Source of the DNA: Capitulum mitella
Lineage: Eukaryota; Arthropoda; Thecostraca; Pollicipedomorpha; Pollicipedidae
DNA: 64,000 bases
Reading direction: 5' to 3'
Assembly: GCA_030062745.1 (NCBI GenBank)
Contig: CP099848.1
Location: 959,501 to 1,023,500 of the forward strand
The notes beneath the pieces were generated by a model. The model saw only the letters and a list, made by a program, of their open reading frames with translations. It had not been told where the DNA came from and did no database searches. Numbering within the stretch: the first letter of the stretch is position 1; each line of letters opens with the position of its first letter. Made by a program: the position numbers and the translations under genes. This document shows positions 12,716-27,182 of this stretch, in pieces.

Positions 12716-14739
12716 CGGGGACCAGGCCGGACGTTGGTTCCTCTCGTGCATTGTGCGGGCCGCCCCGGTGGAGCGGGCTCATTTCCGGTCGGCGATGGCC
12801 GGACTGGTGGCGGTGCGCGCTCGTCATGCATATTGGACGCCATTGTGGACTGTGCAGACCCGTGATTTGCGCTGGAACTGGGAAATGTGCTCGCTGTGGA
12901 GGCCCCATTGAATGAAACTGCAAATAGCGATTTTCAGCACTGATATGAAAACAAGACTAATTTCAGTTTTGATAAAACTTTATTATCGAGCATGAGAATA
13001 GAATAAAATTACCGCATCACACCGCATCATAACGCATTAGTAATCACACAGAACAATGCATAACATGCCGGTTTCAGGTAAATGTATGAGCAATAAGACC
13101 GAATGGTTTGAGACAGTATGCTACAACATGGTTTTATGAGGTAAAGAGTGGTTATCAGGACAAAGTGATTTCGTTTTGTTGGATGAAGATGGTGGGACTA
13201 CAAAACAACAAAAATTAAGGGCCCTGATTAATATATATGGAATGAGTTTTTTGCGTCCCATTCCACTGGGGGTTCACGTACGTCCAAAGCAGAATTGGCA
13301 CTTGACATCGGATGTGTCTCGCGGGTGTCGGTCAAAACGTTTATCAGTTCGTCAAATGTTTATAATTTTGAGCCATCTGGAATCGGTCTCACTGAAAGTT
13401 ACCGCAAGAAAACAAAATATTCGCAGTCACAACTGAATGTACGTTTCGGTGATGTGTTGTGAAACGGCGGCTGGCGGCACCAATTTTGGCAGGCAATCAG
13501 GGCCGAATCAGCAAATACGACCATTGGGACGCCGCCCAACCCCCAAATCACCTCCGACCCAGCCAGACAAATTACCCTCGAGCGCGGGCGGCGCCAGCTC
13601 TGCCGGCTGGCAACGCCACCGCGCCACAATCGTCGACGCCCTGACGAGGTGCGGCGCGGCGCGGATTCCGCGGATTCCCGCCAAAAGCTGGCGCGCCGCG
13701 TCTCGCCGCAGGGCGCCGGCGCGCGACGCGCCGCAGCCGCTGCCGACAGCCCGGCGACGCAGAGGTCACCGCTAGGTGGCAGGCAGCGCGCGACAAACGG
13801 AAGGAAGCCGCCGAAACCGGAGACGACGTAAACAAAAACGCGCGCCCGGCGGCTGACGGATGACGGGTGTGTGACGTCACGTGCCGCGCGGGCGTCATCG
13901 TTAGGGCTTGCGGTGGCGAGATGTGGCGGTGTCGGCTTGCGCGCGCAGTGGGGCGCGGAGGCACGCGCGCCAAGTAAAATACCAACGTTACGCTCGCGCG
14001 AAGTGGTGTTCTCTGCGCAGTACTGGCACGGGTATAGCGCTTAAGCGCTTGGAGGTCGAGGCTTCATGGAGGAACGGATAAATTCAGCTCTTTGATTGGC
14101 ACTCATGGCATCTAAAAGGATCGGCGCACGGCAACCAGAATATCATGGCATAGGCATACGCGAAACGGTTCAGACTGTGACATCATCGCATGACATATCC
14201 AGCATCTTTTCAGTCCAGGCATACCTGGCGTTGGGGCTTGTTAACCGCGCAAGAGCATGTTTCACCACAAACGCTCGAAGCATGTGAACGCCTGGGCGTG
14301 GACACCAGATGTTCCGGCCGACTATGGGCGGTGTACACAAGACGCGCCCAGTATGCGGCGGCACCCGACCCTGTCCTGTTGACGTTGGTGAACAGGCCCG
14401 TGAATAGATAACAGCGATGTGTTTGCCCCGTTTTTTCTCCTCGTCAAAGGCTTCGACACGGTGTGCGGGGAGGAGTAGCGAGAAAAAAGTGGGGAGACGG
14501 AGAGGGGAAGGATTGTAGACAGTGACATATTTGCGGTAAAGACGAGGAAAGGAGGGAGATGGAGTGTCGTACATGTGGAGACCAAGAGACAGTGAGAAAG
14601 AACATGCAGAACCAGGGGTACATGCAGAGCATTAACCATCGGCTACGGTTCGAAGCCGCGACCACTCAGGGGAACCACGCGCGATGGGGCCGCGGGATAA
14701 CATCCATCACCCAATCGGACTGATGAAAAGCCGAGCGTG

Positions 14740-15110
14740 AAGACACAGCTGGCGGCGGCGCCGGGTGGGCCCCCTCCCCGCTCCCGCCGGGCGGTACCTC
14801 TCGATCTCTGCCGGCGCATTACCGCGAATTGCCCGGCGGCGCTCAGTCCGGCCGGGAGGACCGCAGTAACCCGCTCCCACCCCGCCGAGTGCCGCGCTGC
14901 CGCACTTGATCGCGGCCGCCACAATGGCCAATGTGCACGCGCTCGGGTGGCTGACGCTCCGCAGACGGCTGCGGCGCTGGCTGATGGCATCACGCGGCCT
15001 CCGCCCGGCACCAGCTGCGACAGCGGTGCCGTGCCGGCTGACGACGTCATCGAGACCGCGGCCGCCGCCCGGCACCAGCTGCGGATCACTGCGCGGGACG
15101 CTCTGGCAAT
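14740..15110. promoter_or_regulatory. CpG-rich island with internal 63-bp-spaced duplication
   Basis: This is a CpG-rich block. The 19-bp string ccgcccggcaccagctgcg occurs at 15001-15019 and again at 15064-15082. The minus strand carries CCATTGTGGCGGCCGC (14912-14927), a version of the motif seen in four other islands. No coding exon was recognised. Confidence 0.4.
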
Positions 15111-16301
15111 CAGGGAACGAGAGGACTTGTTTCTAGCTGCACGCAATAATTGTGTTTGTATATGTAGGGTAGGGGGGAGGGTGGCATTGGATGTATTTTG
15201 CTGTTGGACCACCATGGATGCATTGTCAAAATCAATATAATGCACGACCAGATGCATATTGCAAACAAGTACTCCCCTAAGCCAAAGAAGTAAGTAAATG
15301 TCGTCATTGACCACTATCACGATAAACGGCAGTGGTAGCCATAAATTATGATGTAAGATGTACTGCTTAAACGAAAGAAAAGCGAGCATGCGAAAATATA
15401 ATTTTCTGCCCCAGATGTAGTTCCGTCCATCCATCATTACGCATATAAATGAGTTGTCGTCAGTGTGTAAGGACATCATTTGGGGTCATAAAGTAATCGT
15501 GAGGTCGCACACATTCGTCCGGTCGTAAATTTGCTGCAACCTAGTTAGAAACGATCTATTGCTATCAATAGCAGTGGCTGTGTAATAGCCTCCATGCTGC
15601 CAGCCGTTTGAGCCAGCTAGAGGGTGTTTACAAATAATGTCGTCCGACTACTTCAGCAAGTTCAGGTAAGGATTTACATGCTTTAAAAAAATTAGACTGC
15701 TGTCCTCGTTATGCGTGTAACTGGACGAGGAGAGCAGCAAAAAAGCGATATTAACATCAAAAGCCTTCTCCCAGAACCAACATTCTGTGACAACGATCTC
15801 CTGTGCGTAATTGGTTTCCCCACCAGTTCCTAGCGGCTTGGTGCGGAAGCTTTCCATGTCGCATCCCGTCTCCGTGCAGTGGACCGGGCGCCGAAGGTGG
15901 CAGGCATCCAGTGCGGCTTTGTTCTTGGCCAGCCGTGCAGGGGCGGGCGGGCCTTAAAACTCGCACCGCGTCCGGTCCAGGGCTGGGGAGGGTACGCCAG
16001 TTGTCATTATCGGCTCGTGCTACAATCAGGCCGGTCACGGACGGCGCCGTAATCACGGGGTCGCCAAAAACCGGGAAAAACACGGCCGGATACACGAGCC
16101 GCCTCGTATCACAATTTTACGCCGTCTTTCGTAAATGGGACCGTTTTTACCCTGAACGGGAGAAGCCATTGTTCAAGAACGCCAGATATTCGGAAATTAG
16201 GAAGACCGTGCTCTGCAATTTATCCTGGTCGGTAGGTGCAGACCATGGCACAAAATACACTGCATTAAAGCAACTGAAAGTCGAAGTCAGGCGAAGTAAC
16301 T

Positions 16302-16436
16302 AAATGGAAAAAATATGATAACATGCTATATGATATATGAATGATATGACAGATAGGTAGAATATATATGTATATGTGTGCGTAGCAAATAGACAGATAG
16401 GAAATAACACGTTACATGAAAAAATATGATAACATT
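16302..16436. repeat. Short direct repeat in AT-rich DNA
   Basis: The string aaaaaatatgataacat appears twice about 114 bp apart (near 16304 and 16418), with AT-rich DNA between the copies. It is probably a local duplication. No function is suggested. Confidence 0.6.
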
Positions 16437-19400
16437 TGGCGGGTCATTGGATGCCAGGTGTTATGTTGCAGATCCAGTCAAGAGAGCAAAACAAAACTTT
16501 TCGAAAACACTATGTGTATCAAACATCACCAATTTTGGGCAGTTAACAAATGAAACTGGTGTCAAATTCTGTGTAACGGCGACACATCAGCAGTATTTGT
16601 GGGTACCGATTTCAGCTTTGTGCATCCCGGGGCATGGCTAGAGGCCTTGGAGATGGGGATGTTGCAGGATTTGGACCCTCTTTTCAAGTATTTTTACATC
16701 AGACCCGTGGTAATGACAGGTAATAATCGGTGCATAGTACACATTCAACCTGTCCCGCACATTCAACTAATATGACGTGAGGGATTTCCACTATTTCGAT
16801 TTTGTGTATCATTATTCATCCATTATTAATCCTAAAGCTTTATTCGTACTTTCTGATCGATATCGTAACGCCCTTTTGTTATCAACGGCCGTACATATCC
16901 GTCATTTGAAGAACATCCATCCTCCTTCCAAAAATGGTGATCTGAAAGACCTTAACCCATCCCTCCATAAAAAAATACCGGAGCAGTGCTTGTTAATAAG
17001 ATGAATGGGATATAGTCGCTCAATAGTTCGCCTCTGAGGACCGTTTGGTTTCTCCCCATGGAGACTGTTTTGTCCCCTCATCTTCGTGCTTGAAAAAGAT
17101 CTTCAGCATCCTAACTGCCCGCACACCTACTCCGAGCAGTGAGCACCTTTGAGCTTTCTTCATCAGAAAGCTCGCCTTTGTCTTGCAGCGCCACGCGGTA
17201 AACAGATCGAGACATGCATCAAGGATGGTACGATGCGGGCCCAGGTAATGGCGCAATGTTTAGTCAGCGGCGCTTTTTGCTGTCGGCTCGCCGCCTTCCA
17301 CTGGGTAAAAACCGCGCCGTGCGTTGGTCCGAGATGATTCACGTGTCATTACTTATCGCCCGGTATCGAGGGGCGCCCGCAGCCGGCCATTGTGAAGGCG
17401 AGCAACAGGTGGGCGCGGCGCGATTGGCGGCCCGTCTCCCTGCCGACGCTGACCCGCCGATATCGATGATGAGAGACGAGAAGCCTGGCCACCGGTGCCC
17501 GCTGAACGGACGCTCCCCCCCCCCCCTCCGCTTTACTCCCCCACTCTGGAGTCGGCCAGTTTTCTCGGCCGATTGGACTCGGCGTTTGCGGAGTTGTGGC
17601 TGGTGTTCGACGCGTGTTTCTGGCCGCAGGATGGCGGGAGGGCGTGCGACATTGACCGTGTTTGGTGTCGTGATTGGCCTGATTGGAATTGATCGAGGCT
17701 GTCAAGAGCACCGCCAGCCTTGGCCCGGGCTTGTTCGCGCTGCACGGAGCAGTGGAAGCTACCCTTTGTCGTCGCCCCAAGGACAGTATCGAGGAGACTC
17801 GGTCCGGGGACCGGCGCAGGCTTCATCACTCCTCGTGTCGCGGAGTTCCCAGAACCCGCATTAATGACGCCGGTGCATGTCTCGAAAACCCTGCTGCCAC
17901 CCCGATAAGCCACCTCTAAATCACTTACGATACCGGAGGCCTGTTTTTCATTCATCATTGTCAGGTATTGGTCTGGTCACGCGAACCCGCGACTCATCTG
18001 GGGCCAATTTACAATCACGCGATCGGCTCCCGGGGGACGAATCAGTGGCGGCCGCAATCAGCCGCCGCCCTCACACCGCGGCCGCGCGGCGGTTTTTTGC
18101 CCACCTCTATCCCGTGGCGCTCCTCCCTCGTCAGATCGGTCGACGAACCGTCCCCGCCTCCTTCAGACGAGATCTGCCGGCAAACGTGCCGGGGCCCGCG
18201 GCTGGACCAGAAGAGGATGGCGATCGATAGACTGGTCTTCGGGCTGGTTGTGACTTCGAGATGGTGGTTCGGAAGAAAAAAAGCTTTCACGGCTTATGGC
18301 TTTAATGCTTTAATGCCAGTTTCATCTGCGGTTTCTCCAGCAGTAAGGGTTTTTTCATGGTTGCAAATGAAATAGGAAGTTGCATGTGGCTCATGATGTT
18401 CGAAAACATTTCATGCATTTAGAGGAAACCGCTACTTCCGACGCTTGGCCGATGAAGAAGCAAAAGAATCCTTCGTCGCAAGTACCGCACGTCATCACTG
18501 CATTCCACTTTCATTTTAACACTGGAATTATTGTGGGCATTGGAGTAATTTTACGACGGAACAAAATCTTTAAGTTCGTTATGTGTTTTACGTCAATGCT
18601 ACAAGCGAATTCATCGACTCTCACTATCAACATTCATAGCATACAAAAGTTCCCTCGGACTTAGATGAACTCTCGGTTTGTCTTTCAGGCGTCAACAACA
18701 GCCCAATCATGAGAATAGACGATTTCGATAATCCTTAAACAAAACGGCTGACATTAGTCCACCCTGTCGTACTGAAGAGGGTCAACCTCGTCCTGGCTTT
18801 CCATTGCCAGTTACGCCTACGTAAGTTGACGACTACCTGTTTCCGTGACGCTGTGGGACACTTCGGTGTAACACAATACTACGATTTCGGCTAGATAAAA
18901 CTCTGGAGGCTCCATGTTTGCTTCCATATGGTTTTATTCCATGGTTTTGCCATTGTTTTGCCGAACAGAAAGAGTTATGACCAAACAGCCAAACCAAGTC
19001 GTTAAATAACACACAGCTGCAGTCAGGGACGTAGCCAAAGGGGGGGGGGGGCCATGGGGGCCATGCCCCCCCTGAGCCAAGAGGTGGTCACTGGGTATAT
19101 AACGATTTCGCGCGAATACGGAATAGTGATCATGCATATGTTGCAGAAGCAAACATTATATACATTCCTGTGGGTTAAATACGAGGTTAATTACGTAAAA
19201 TTGCTGCGTTTTCCTATAAACTTCGTCATATGCCAGCGGAATATGAAAAAAAATTTGACATTTCCCCCCCCCCGGAGAGGAATCCTGGTTACGTGCCTGG
19301 CTGCAATCATCACACCTTTGCCACTGGTACAGCGCATTTCATTGCAACTCGGAGCTTCACGCGGCACTTTCCTGGCCGACAGTCAAAGGCCAGCGAGAGC

Positions 19401-21529
19401 AACAGCAAGGCAGCTGCCACATCACAGGCAGCCGCCGGCCGCCGGGACATCAAACACCGTTCACCAAAGGCACCGCGGCCAGGTTGGCCTCGTTTCGCCG
19501 GGGGCAGCGTGAGCCTGCCCAGCCCCCCCCCCCCGGCCGATCCATGACGTACCGTGCGATACGCACCGCGCCGTCGAGCAGACGGCGGGCGAAATCACGC
19601 GTCCGCGGCAGCGGCGCAAGAATGCTGCCGGCTTTGTCGACGGCTTATGGCCCAGAAACGGCTATAAATTGTGGCCGTGTCCGAATTATCGCGACAGCGG
19701 AGGGCGCGGAGGCAGGGAGGGCGCCGCCGGAGGAAGGGAGGGCGCCGCCGCCCTGAAAATGACGCCGGTCTCGCCACCTGGGCTGATAAAGTCGACCCGT
19801 CCGCACGATTGGGTGCCGTCTGCGGCTCAGAGACGCCGGCTGGGAATTCCATTCCGGACCGGTGGCATGTTTTGTGCGTTTCTATTAACAGCGAGAATTT
19901 GGAAGGAACTGCCGTTAAAGGCCGGGGTAGGATAATGTCGGCACGCTTACAAAGCACCCTTTTCACAGCGGCTTGCGGAATATTGAGAGGTCCGCTCTTT
20001 CTGCCGTGCGCTTTGTGCCGTAGGGCACGAGCGCAAAAGGCCACCGTAACGGACAATACGAATCCTCCCGTTTGCAGGCTGAAGGATCACGACCTTCGAC
20101 ATCGACCAGGTGGTGTTACCAACTACGACGCACTACGTCACTGCGGTCACTGAAGACCCCATCCTTTTGGCTGGTACCACAATGAAATTCGTCGCACTAA
20201 ATATAACAAGGACGGAGCAGCCTGAGAACAGTTGGGGGGGGGGGGGCACGGCAGACTGCGATGCGATGCGATGCAATACGACGCATTGGGGTGCGGTTTC
20301 CATCAACGCCGTGGACCCGATGTTCAAGTTGTAAAAGTTGGGGGCCGTGACCGTTTTTAATACTTCTGGTTGATCAAGACACAGACTGCGCGCAGCTTCC
20401 AACGGCTACGTCTAGTTTCCGGGAAGAGCTTTCCGCTATTGACGGATATTCATGATCTCCAGCAAGGCTTTTATTACGCTAAGCTCCTTCCAAGCGCTTA
20501 TACAATCCGATGGAGACCATCACCACCTTAACGTCAGAGGACTGCTCCACCACGAGGGCACTTGAGTTATGAAAGCGGGAGAGACTGGGAACCCTGCGAG
20601 GGGACCACCCGTGCCACCAGAAGAGGGGCGACTCAGAAGTGCTCGCTCTCCATGAGAGTCGCGTTTCACAGGCTCCTGACGCTAAAAGGCTGGAGATAAT
20701 GCACGCAAGCCACCATCATGGTATTTCAGAATCTTTCCGTAATGCACCGGCGCCAGGGATAACATCCAGGGCATGTGCAAGCTGTTTCTATAAGCAGAAC
20801 ACCGACTGAGCTGACTGATCAAAGATAAACTCGAAGTGTTCTTGACAAGAGATCGCCGCTACTTCATGTGGGGACCATTATTACCATATTCGTCTGGCTT
20901 AGCAGTATTTAAAACTACTCCGGCTGGGTATCGCTGTCAGTAGAGAGCCAGCGCACTCGCTGACTAAGCAGCATTCAGCCGGCATGACGCCCACATAACA
21001 CCCCTGTACTAGCAGCAGGGCCGACCGGCCCGTCAGCCCGTCACATCGGCGGCTCGAGATCGGCCCGGTGACTTCACCGACGACCAGCCAGCCCTGACCC
21101 CGCTCAGGGGGGCGCCGGCAGTCGCGCTCAGCCGCACAAAGAGGCCCGGCCGGTCGGCACAGAAACCGCTCCGCTGCAGAGCTCGGCGGAGAGGGCTCTT
21201 CAAGGGACGACTGAAGAGGGGGGGACAGCTGGCCGGCCGCCGGACCCGCCTCCCCTCCCCCCGCGGTGTGAGGTCGTCGCGGCGTCCATGACAGTCAGCG
21301 GCGCTCTCAGGACTATTTCAGTTGCGGAGCTGAGCGCTCGCACCGTAATGCGATGCCGAGACCGGACCTCGTGCTTGATTGAAGCTGGCAGGCTTGAAGA
21401 AGGTAACTGCTCTCCAAGTGGCAATAAACGAAGTCTTGAGCTCCCCTGGCTTATCGATGGCGCACGAAGGTCTGCGCTCGGCTCTTGTGCGAACTGCGAC
21501 GACTGCGGTCCAGGAGTCTGCAGAGTCTG

Positions 21530-21578
21530 CCCGCCACCAGCGGGAGGCGGGTCGGCCCGCCACCAGCGGGAGGCGGGG
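21530..21578. repeat. 26-bp-spaced GC-rich direct repeat
   Basis: Two nearly perfect tandem copies of ccgccaccagcgggaggcgg occur at 21531 and 21557. Each copy can fold on itself because CCGCC pairs with GGCGG. No gene context was recognised. Confidence 0.75.
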
Positions 21579-24500
21579 CCCCGTGCTGTGTAACAGGCTG
21601 GTTTGTGATGTAGCAGTGGCCGTGTGCGTCAGATAAATCGCTAGATACGGTGATATCGCCCTGTTGATTATTTCGTTACCGACGAATGATATCGTCAAGC
21701 AAATTAAGACAGTCCTGAATCTAGAACGCTTGGCCTATGCTGCCAACGAGCCGAGAAGCTGCATGAATCATGCGATTTAAGGCCCTGATTTGCGTCCGGT
21801 TCGCAGTCGACGGTTGCGCTAACTTTATGTCTACAGCAAGATCGTAACGAACTCCAAGGACCACTTACAACGACCTTACCGCGGGTGGCAGATCTGTCGA
21901 GTAAAGTTCCGTAACCGAAAACCGCACTGAGCGAGCGACAACACTGTCACTTAAATATGGAATCCGCAGAACACTTTTCTACGATTACATTTACCGGAAC
22001 TATCAGCCTAGAGACGCTTAAATGACAATGAAAAAAACAGGTGAACGTCCAAAACACGCCATTAGTGTCTAAAACACCTATTCCGCATTTGTTTCGAGCA
22101 CCCCTCAAGACAGCTTCATTGCGCCTTCTCAAAGCTATAGCTAAAATGTGCCATTTAGTGCCAGCATACTCAATACCCATTTCGCCGCTTACGCCCGCGA
22201 AATGGCGCGTGACCATGGTGACCGGCGGACGGAGGGGGAGCAGCCCCGGTCTGTCAGCCCGGCCGACTGACGTTTCCCACAGTCTGTTCTCGGTTTTCGC
22301 TCACGATCAGTAGGTCTCGGACGTGAACAATGGCAGATTTCGGCTGTGATCACCTGCGGCCGCCGACAGCGAGGGGGCCGCCCGCAGCCGGGGTGACATC
22401 TATCGGACGTGGTCGGCAGTCGGACGAACGAAAGTCGTGATTCCAGAGCCGTGCAAAAAATGGTACGCGTTGAAAGTTTATGCGTCCATGCGGCTAAATC
22501 AGCGGCATATTTCGAGTGATCCTCTCCTTCGTGACAGATTGGTACGTTAATCGTGTAGAAATAAGAAATCGGCAAATTCAATCGAATAGTTTCCACCGGC
22601 ACATAAACATTACATCTGTTTAATCATTTTGCTTGGTGTCAGTATGCCATGTCCACAGAAATATTCGTACTCTTACGTGAAATAAAGGTCATACGAACGA
22701 CATATACGAGTACATACTGTGATATATACAATGACATGCATAGAATATATACTATATGTTTATCTACACATAATAAAATAGTGATATATATACAATGGCA
22801 TATATGAGTGACAGTGACATCGCACATGGGGAGGTGTCTGGTTTTACATTCATTTTTGGCACCAGGATAAAGACGAATCTGGAACAAAGACGAACAGAGA
22901 ATATCTGAAATGGGCGATGAGGATATCAAAACAGGAATAGCTGCTCTGATATCCCCTGATACCAAATTCCCAAAACACAAAATTCAGTGTTTGGTTATCA
23001 CCCTCAACTTTTTCTCACAATGTTTCAACAGGCAATTCATCAGCCAATCAGCGAGCAGGGCCAGCCGTCGGGCCACGCTGGCCCAGGCCGACCGGCGTTT
23101 TTGCACCAATTAGGAGACAGCTCAGACTTTCTTGTCCTCCTACCCGCAACGGAACTATTAAGAGTTTTTTCGCAGTTTTGTTGTGAGCCAATTTGGCCCC
23201 CGAGCGGAACAATGGGTGGCCATCAGCGGGGCAGATGACGCTGTAGCGGGACGATGCGCGTTCAAACGGCTCGTGGCTGGAGCGTTTCAGCCCTGCGACT
23301 CAGCAGTGGGTCTGGAGCTGCAAGCCCCGCTGGCAGCTGACGGTACGTCACGGGCGCTTGATTTGACAAAATACGCCAAACGATGCTGTTGAAGCCCGCT
23401 TTGCGTCTCTTCTCATCCTATCATCCGAGAGACGCCTGAAGAGCAGAACAAAGGTCTTACCCACTTTTGATCCACTTCAAAGGGTGTCTCTATTGCTCTT
23501 CTGAGGGCCTTCAGCAGGCTGTTCTGGTCAGCTCACATCACCTGCAGAGTGTGCTCAGCTTGACGGCCGTTGCGTTGAAGGCTCCCATCGTATTTCATCA
23601 CCCCATGTTCCTTACACTTTATCAACTGTTGCTAACGTTATCATCCACAAAGAAGCTGAATCACGCGCTGCAAACTGGGCTCGCAAGTACTATTTTCGCG
23701 GCAGCATTGACTCACTTGCGACCCCACGCATGGAATCGCGCCCTGCGGTTAACACAGCTCCTGCGACATTCTCGGAACAAAGATAAACGAAACCTCAACA
23801 CACCAATCAGCGCAGCCTAACCAAAGAACATAACTCAACAAGTCCATTGACATGTTGCCATATTTCAATCAAATTGCAGTGTCCGCTGATAACGAACATT
23901 AGCCTCCAACTGCACTACGTCCGCCGTAAACTAGCCATTGCGGCGGGCGATCACCAGATGGGGCGGCCTAATTTATCGCCCTCCCGGCATCTGGCGGTGG
24001 AGCCCCGCTAAAGAGCTGCGGCGGGGAACACCGGCCGGAACCGCGCCGCCCGGCTAATGACCGCCACGTGCGTATTGTGGACGTCCCGTCTCGCAGTCCC
24101 CGTGGAAAACAGCCGTCATTTATCATACAGATAGCCGGACGGATTTGAATAGGAAGTGCCGATCACGTTCCTCGGAAATATGGCGGAAGAGGGGCGAACG
24201 ATATCAAATGAGGCATCGCCGGCATGACGTGAACATTCGTCTCGATCGTGGCGTTTGACAAGCGCTGGTTATGTCAGGTCGTTTTTCTTTTCTACGGAGA
24301 TACCCATCGTTGCGCGCAGTCAACTTCTGTTGCTTCTTTTCTTCCTTAAATGCTGGTGCGATTCGAAAACCGTTGCATTGTTCAGTAACGACTTATTTTT
24401 ACAGCATCCAGTTTATGAGTATGGCCTTCGTGAATTCCTCAAGGAGTGATTACTCTATTTTAGATGGAAATTTCTTCAAATGCGACGTTCAACCGGTTAC

Positions 24501-25719
24501 GCTACGACGCCAGAACGATGCTTCTGTTCCAATGTAGTCAGTGGCGGAACGTTTCCAAATCACTGTTGATGTACCGTTTTCTTTATCTTAAATCCGCTTT
24601 TTCCATTGGAGGCCAAAGCATGATGTCGTTTTTTCATGATGTTGGGAATGAGTTTACATCCCCAATGTATATAAACGTTCCAGCCGTGAATACGGTTCAG
24701 ACGTCACAAGTAGGCATAATGTCCAAATATAAAAAAATCGTGAAGCCATAGATCTCACAACAGACTGCATTGCTTTGTGGTTTGATGCTCCAGTTAATAA
24801 TGGAAATGATTCTGACCATGCATGCGTTTTGACTATGAGAGTAGTCATCATTCCCACATATCTTTGGACGTTTGTGTTGGTCGTTGGCTTTGTGACTTTA
24901 TAAAAGGCTACGAGGTATTACATAAAGCCGATATGAAGACGAATTTTCAACCAGTCAGCTAAGAATACTATCATTACGAAGCATGCGCCTTAAACCTCGA
25001 TAACTCAAACGAATGCATTCAAGAGAAGCGATAATTTCAAACTCAGAAAACCGCGAAACAGCTCTATGATTGGTGAACGCAAAATAATAATAAATTGTCC
25101 TACGGCAGAACATCATTTACAGGCCAACAATACTCCTTGGCCATCATGTGATATACCATAGCAAATGCTCTGACAAGACGAAGATAATGCGCACGTGTAC
25201 CTGACAACCAGCGACTCGACTGCGAAATAAATGGAACGTTCCGCTCACGGCGCATGCATAAAAACCGCGTGCCGCGCGGCTAGCGGTGAAACTCGCAGGC
25301 TAATGTTCCGAGCACCACAAGGGATTCGCTGTCCATTGTGCGGCGTGATGGGAACGTAAATGTTGACTTGTGTCTCTCAGCGGGCCACCTCGGGTGAAAA
25401 ACAAACCAAGTCGTGACTGTGCAGTTCCCGCCCTGCCGACGACACATCACCACCCGCTGATTGGGCCAGCTTCAGCTGAGTCATTGACGTTCGGCCCCGA
25501 TGAGAAAATGCCGGGCATCTATTAGCAAAAACCCGGAGAGCGAGAATAACGAGGTTGGCTGCACCACCTAAACGTGTCAGGATATACACATCGAGTCAAA
25601 GAATCATTCCGGGGCGCGCTCTGTGCAGAATGTCATCAGAAGTACATCCATCTCGCACCCATTGACCTATTACGGTGATAAATCTGCCGCGGCCTTCACA
25701 TTAGGAAACCGCTCAGTCA

Positions 25720-26190
25720 CTCGTAAATCAGCGCCGGCCGCTGTTTTCGATAAATCAGGCCGGAGGACGCTGATGAGCCCGTCTGCCCGCACCGGCTGTA
25801 AAAACCAGCGATCCACGAACGGCACCCCTGCCCCGCGGCAGGCTTCCCCCGCGCCCCCTGCGGCGGCCGCGCTGTCGGCGGCGTCTCGCCGACGGTCACC
25901 AGACGTGCCGGGAATACGGCCCCGTCTGGCCGCTCTGCTTCCGCTGCATTACGTCCGACCGCCGACGGCGCCGGAAGACGCACACTTCCGGAGCCTCCCC
26001 GCGCGGAGAGTGCGTGCTCCCCCCCCCCCCGCCAGACGAGCGGCGCACTATACGGCGCGATTAGCGGCCGCCCCGCGGTGGGTAATGGCCGAACGAGACG
26101 TCCGTGGACGTTCCGCCTCGGGGGGAGTGGGCGAGGTCAGTGGCCAGCTCCCCGGCCCGGGACCACCCCTCGGGCCAGCAGACGGCGCCG
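25720..26190. promoter_or_regulatory. CpG-rich island downstream of CFAP61
   Basis: This CpG-dense block lies about 1 kb past the CFAP61 stop codon. It contains a poly-C run near 26020 and open frames on both strands without recognisable domains. It may be a promoter-like element or another member of the island series in this flank. Confidence 0.35.
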
Positions 26191-26609
26191 CAGGCTGGCC
26201 CCATCTCGGTAAGTTTGCAGTGGCGCTGTGCATTATTGAGAAGAAATAATTACTTTTTCACTTGGCGTGTTTTGCGTCCATCTTATAACGTGCTGTCGTA
26301 TTTCTGGATTAGCATAAGCGCTGTAATAAAAAGGCCCTTGGTGGTGTTAGCACTGAACTATACGCAAGGGATGACAAACTTGGGACGGCAAGAGAGAGAG
26401 GGACGAGAGAAGATGTGGTCCTGGCGGTGCTGGTGCGAATAGCTGAGCGAGACGTATATAAAAGTACTTGCAATGCAATATTCGGTATCCGAAGGCAGTT
26501 TTCTTCGTAACAGAAATTGAGAACTAAAAATAGATAAAAGAGAGTCATTTTGCACTATGACTTTACAAGCTACGAGGAATAACTTCCAAAAAAGTGATGA
26601 GGTTGGCTC

Positions 26610-26615
26610 TTTATT
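26610..26615 (-). terminator. Candidate CFAP61 polyadenylation signal
   Basis: An AATAAA hexamer on the minus strand lies about 570 bp past the CFAP61 stop codon and is the first I find downstream of it. It would give a 3' UTR of about 0.6 kb. Position and motif are seen; use as the cleavage signal is inferred. Confidence 0.4.
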
Positions 26616-27182
26616 TACTAGGCCAGTATATCAGCGAGCCATTCATTCGCTGAGCATACAGTGAAACCTTGACGTTTCAAACGAATTCCGCATTTGGCTG
26701 AGGATTGCAAATCTTCTGTTCCGCATTTTTCTACCTGAGAGAGAAGTTGAATTTTAATTCCTACTCGGGGGGTATTTTGGACAGGCTCTCAGAAACACTG
26801 ATCGCCACCTCGACTCGAAGTTATTCAGCAGAAAGAGCTTTGGGGGGAAGACTGCTTCTCCCGAACCCAGAGCCGTTAGCACTATCGCGTTGCTAATGCC
26901 CGACTAGAACATAAACTGCTCTCTTCAAAGACAACCCATTCAAAATACGTTTCTGTATGAATTTTTGTCGTAAAACAGCGCGAAATGAAATTCATTTTGG
27001 CAACGCTAATCAGCCTTGCAGTAAAATGACTCATTCTCTGACGGGACAAGCCCCGACGAACATCTTTCTCGTCAGTCTGCCGCGGAGGCTGTTCTGCCGT
27101 CACCATCACACGACCCTCCGAACGGGTGCTCTCCCGCGTTTTCCTTTCCTCCTCCCGTCCTATCGCTCGGCCGCTCGGCCCT

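Larger units (their letters stand above)
12716..26600. other. Gene-free stretch with CpG-rich islands
   Basis: No gene can be supported. CpG-rich islands lie at about 13560-13970, 14740-15110, 17270-17700, 18000-18240, 19430-19790, 21000-21270, 23930-24080 and 25720-26190. AT-rich plain DNA separates them, for example 16300-16450, 22640-22800 (TATA/ATAC-rich) and 24250-24950. Small direct duplications are listed separately. The number of islands without exons suggests a regulatory flank of a gene beyond the window, but this is inference. Confidence 0.5.

Noticed and set aside
12095..12915. Open frames of about 215 codons on both strands
   Set aside because: They are low-complexity translations of the G-rich minisatellite, without conserved domain or start context.
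14030..14090. tRNA-like palindromes (gcgcttaagcgc) and other gttcga strings
   Set aside because: No cloverleaf with A and B boxes could be drawn; no tRNA gene is supported anywhere in the window by eye.
23467..23820. 117-codon open frame and a second frame ending SLATPRMESRPAVNTAPATF
   Set aside because: Neither frame matches a family I know, and there is no splice or start evidence.
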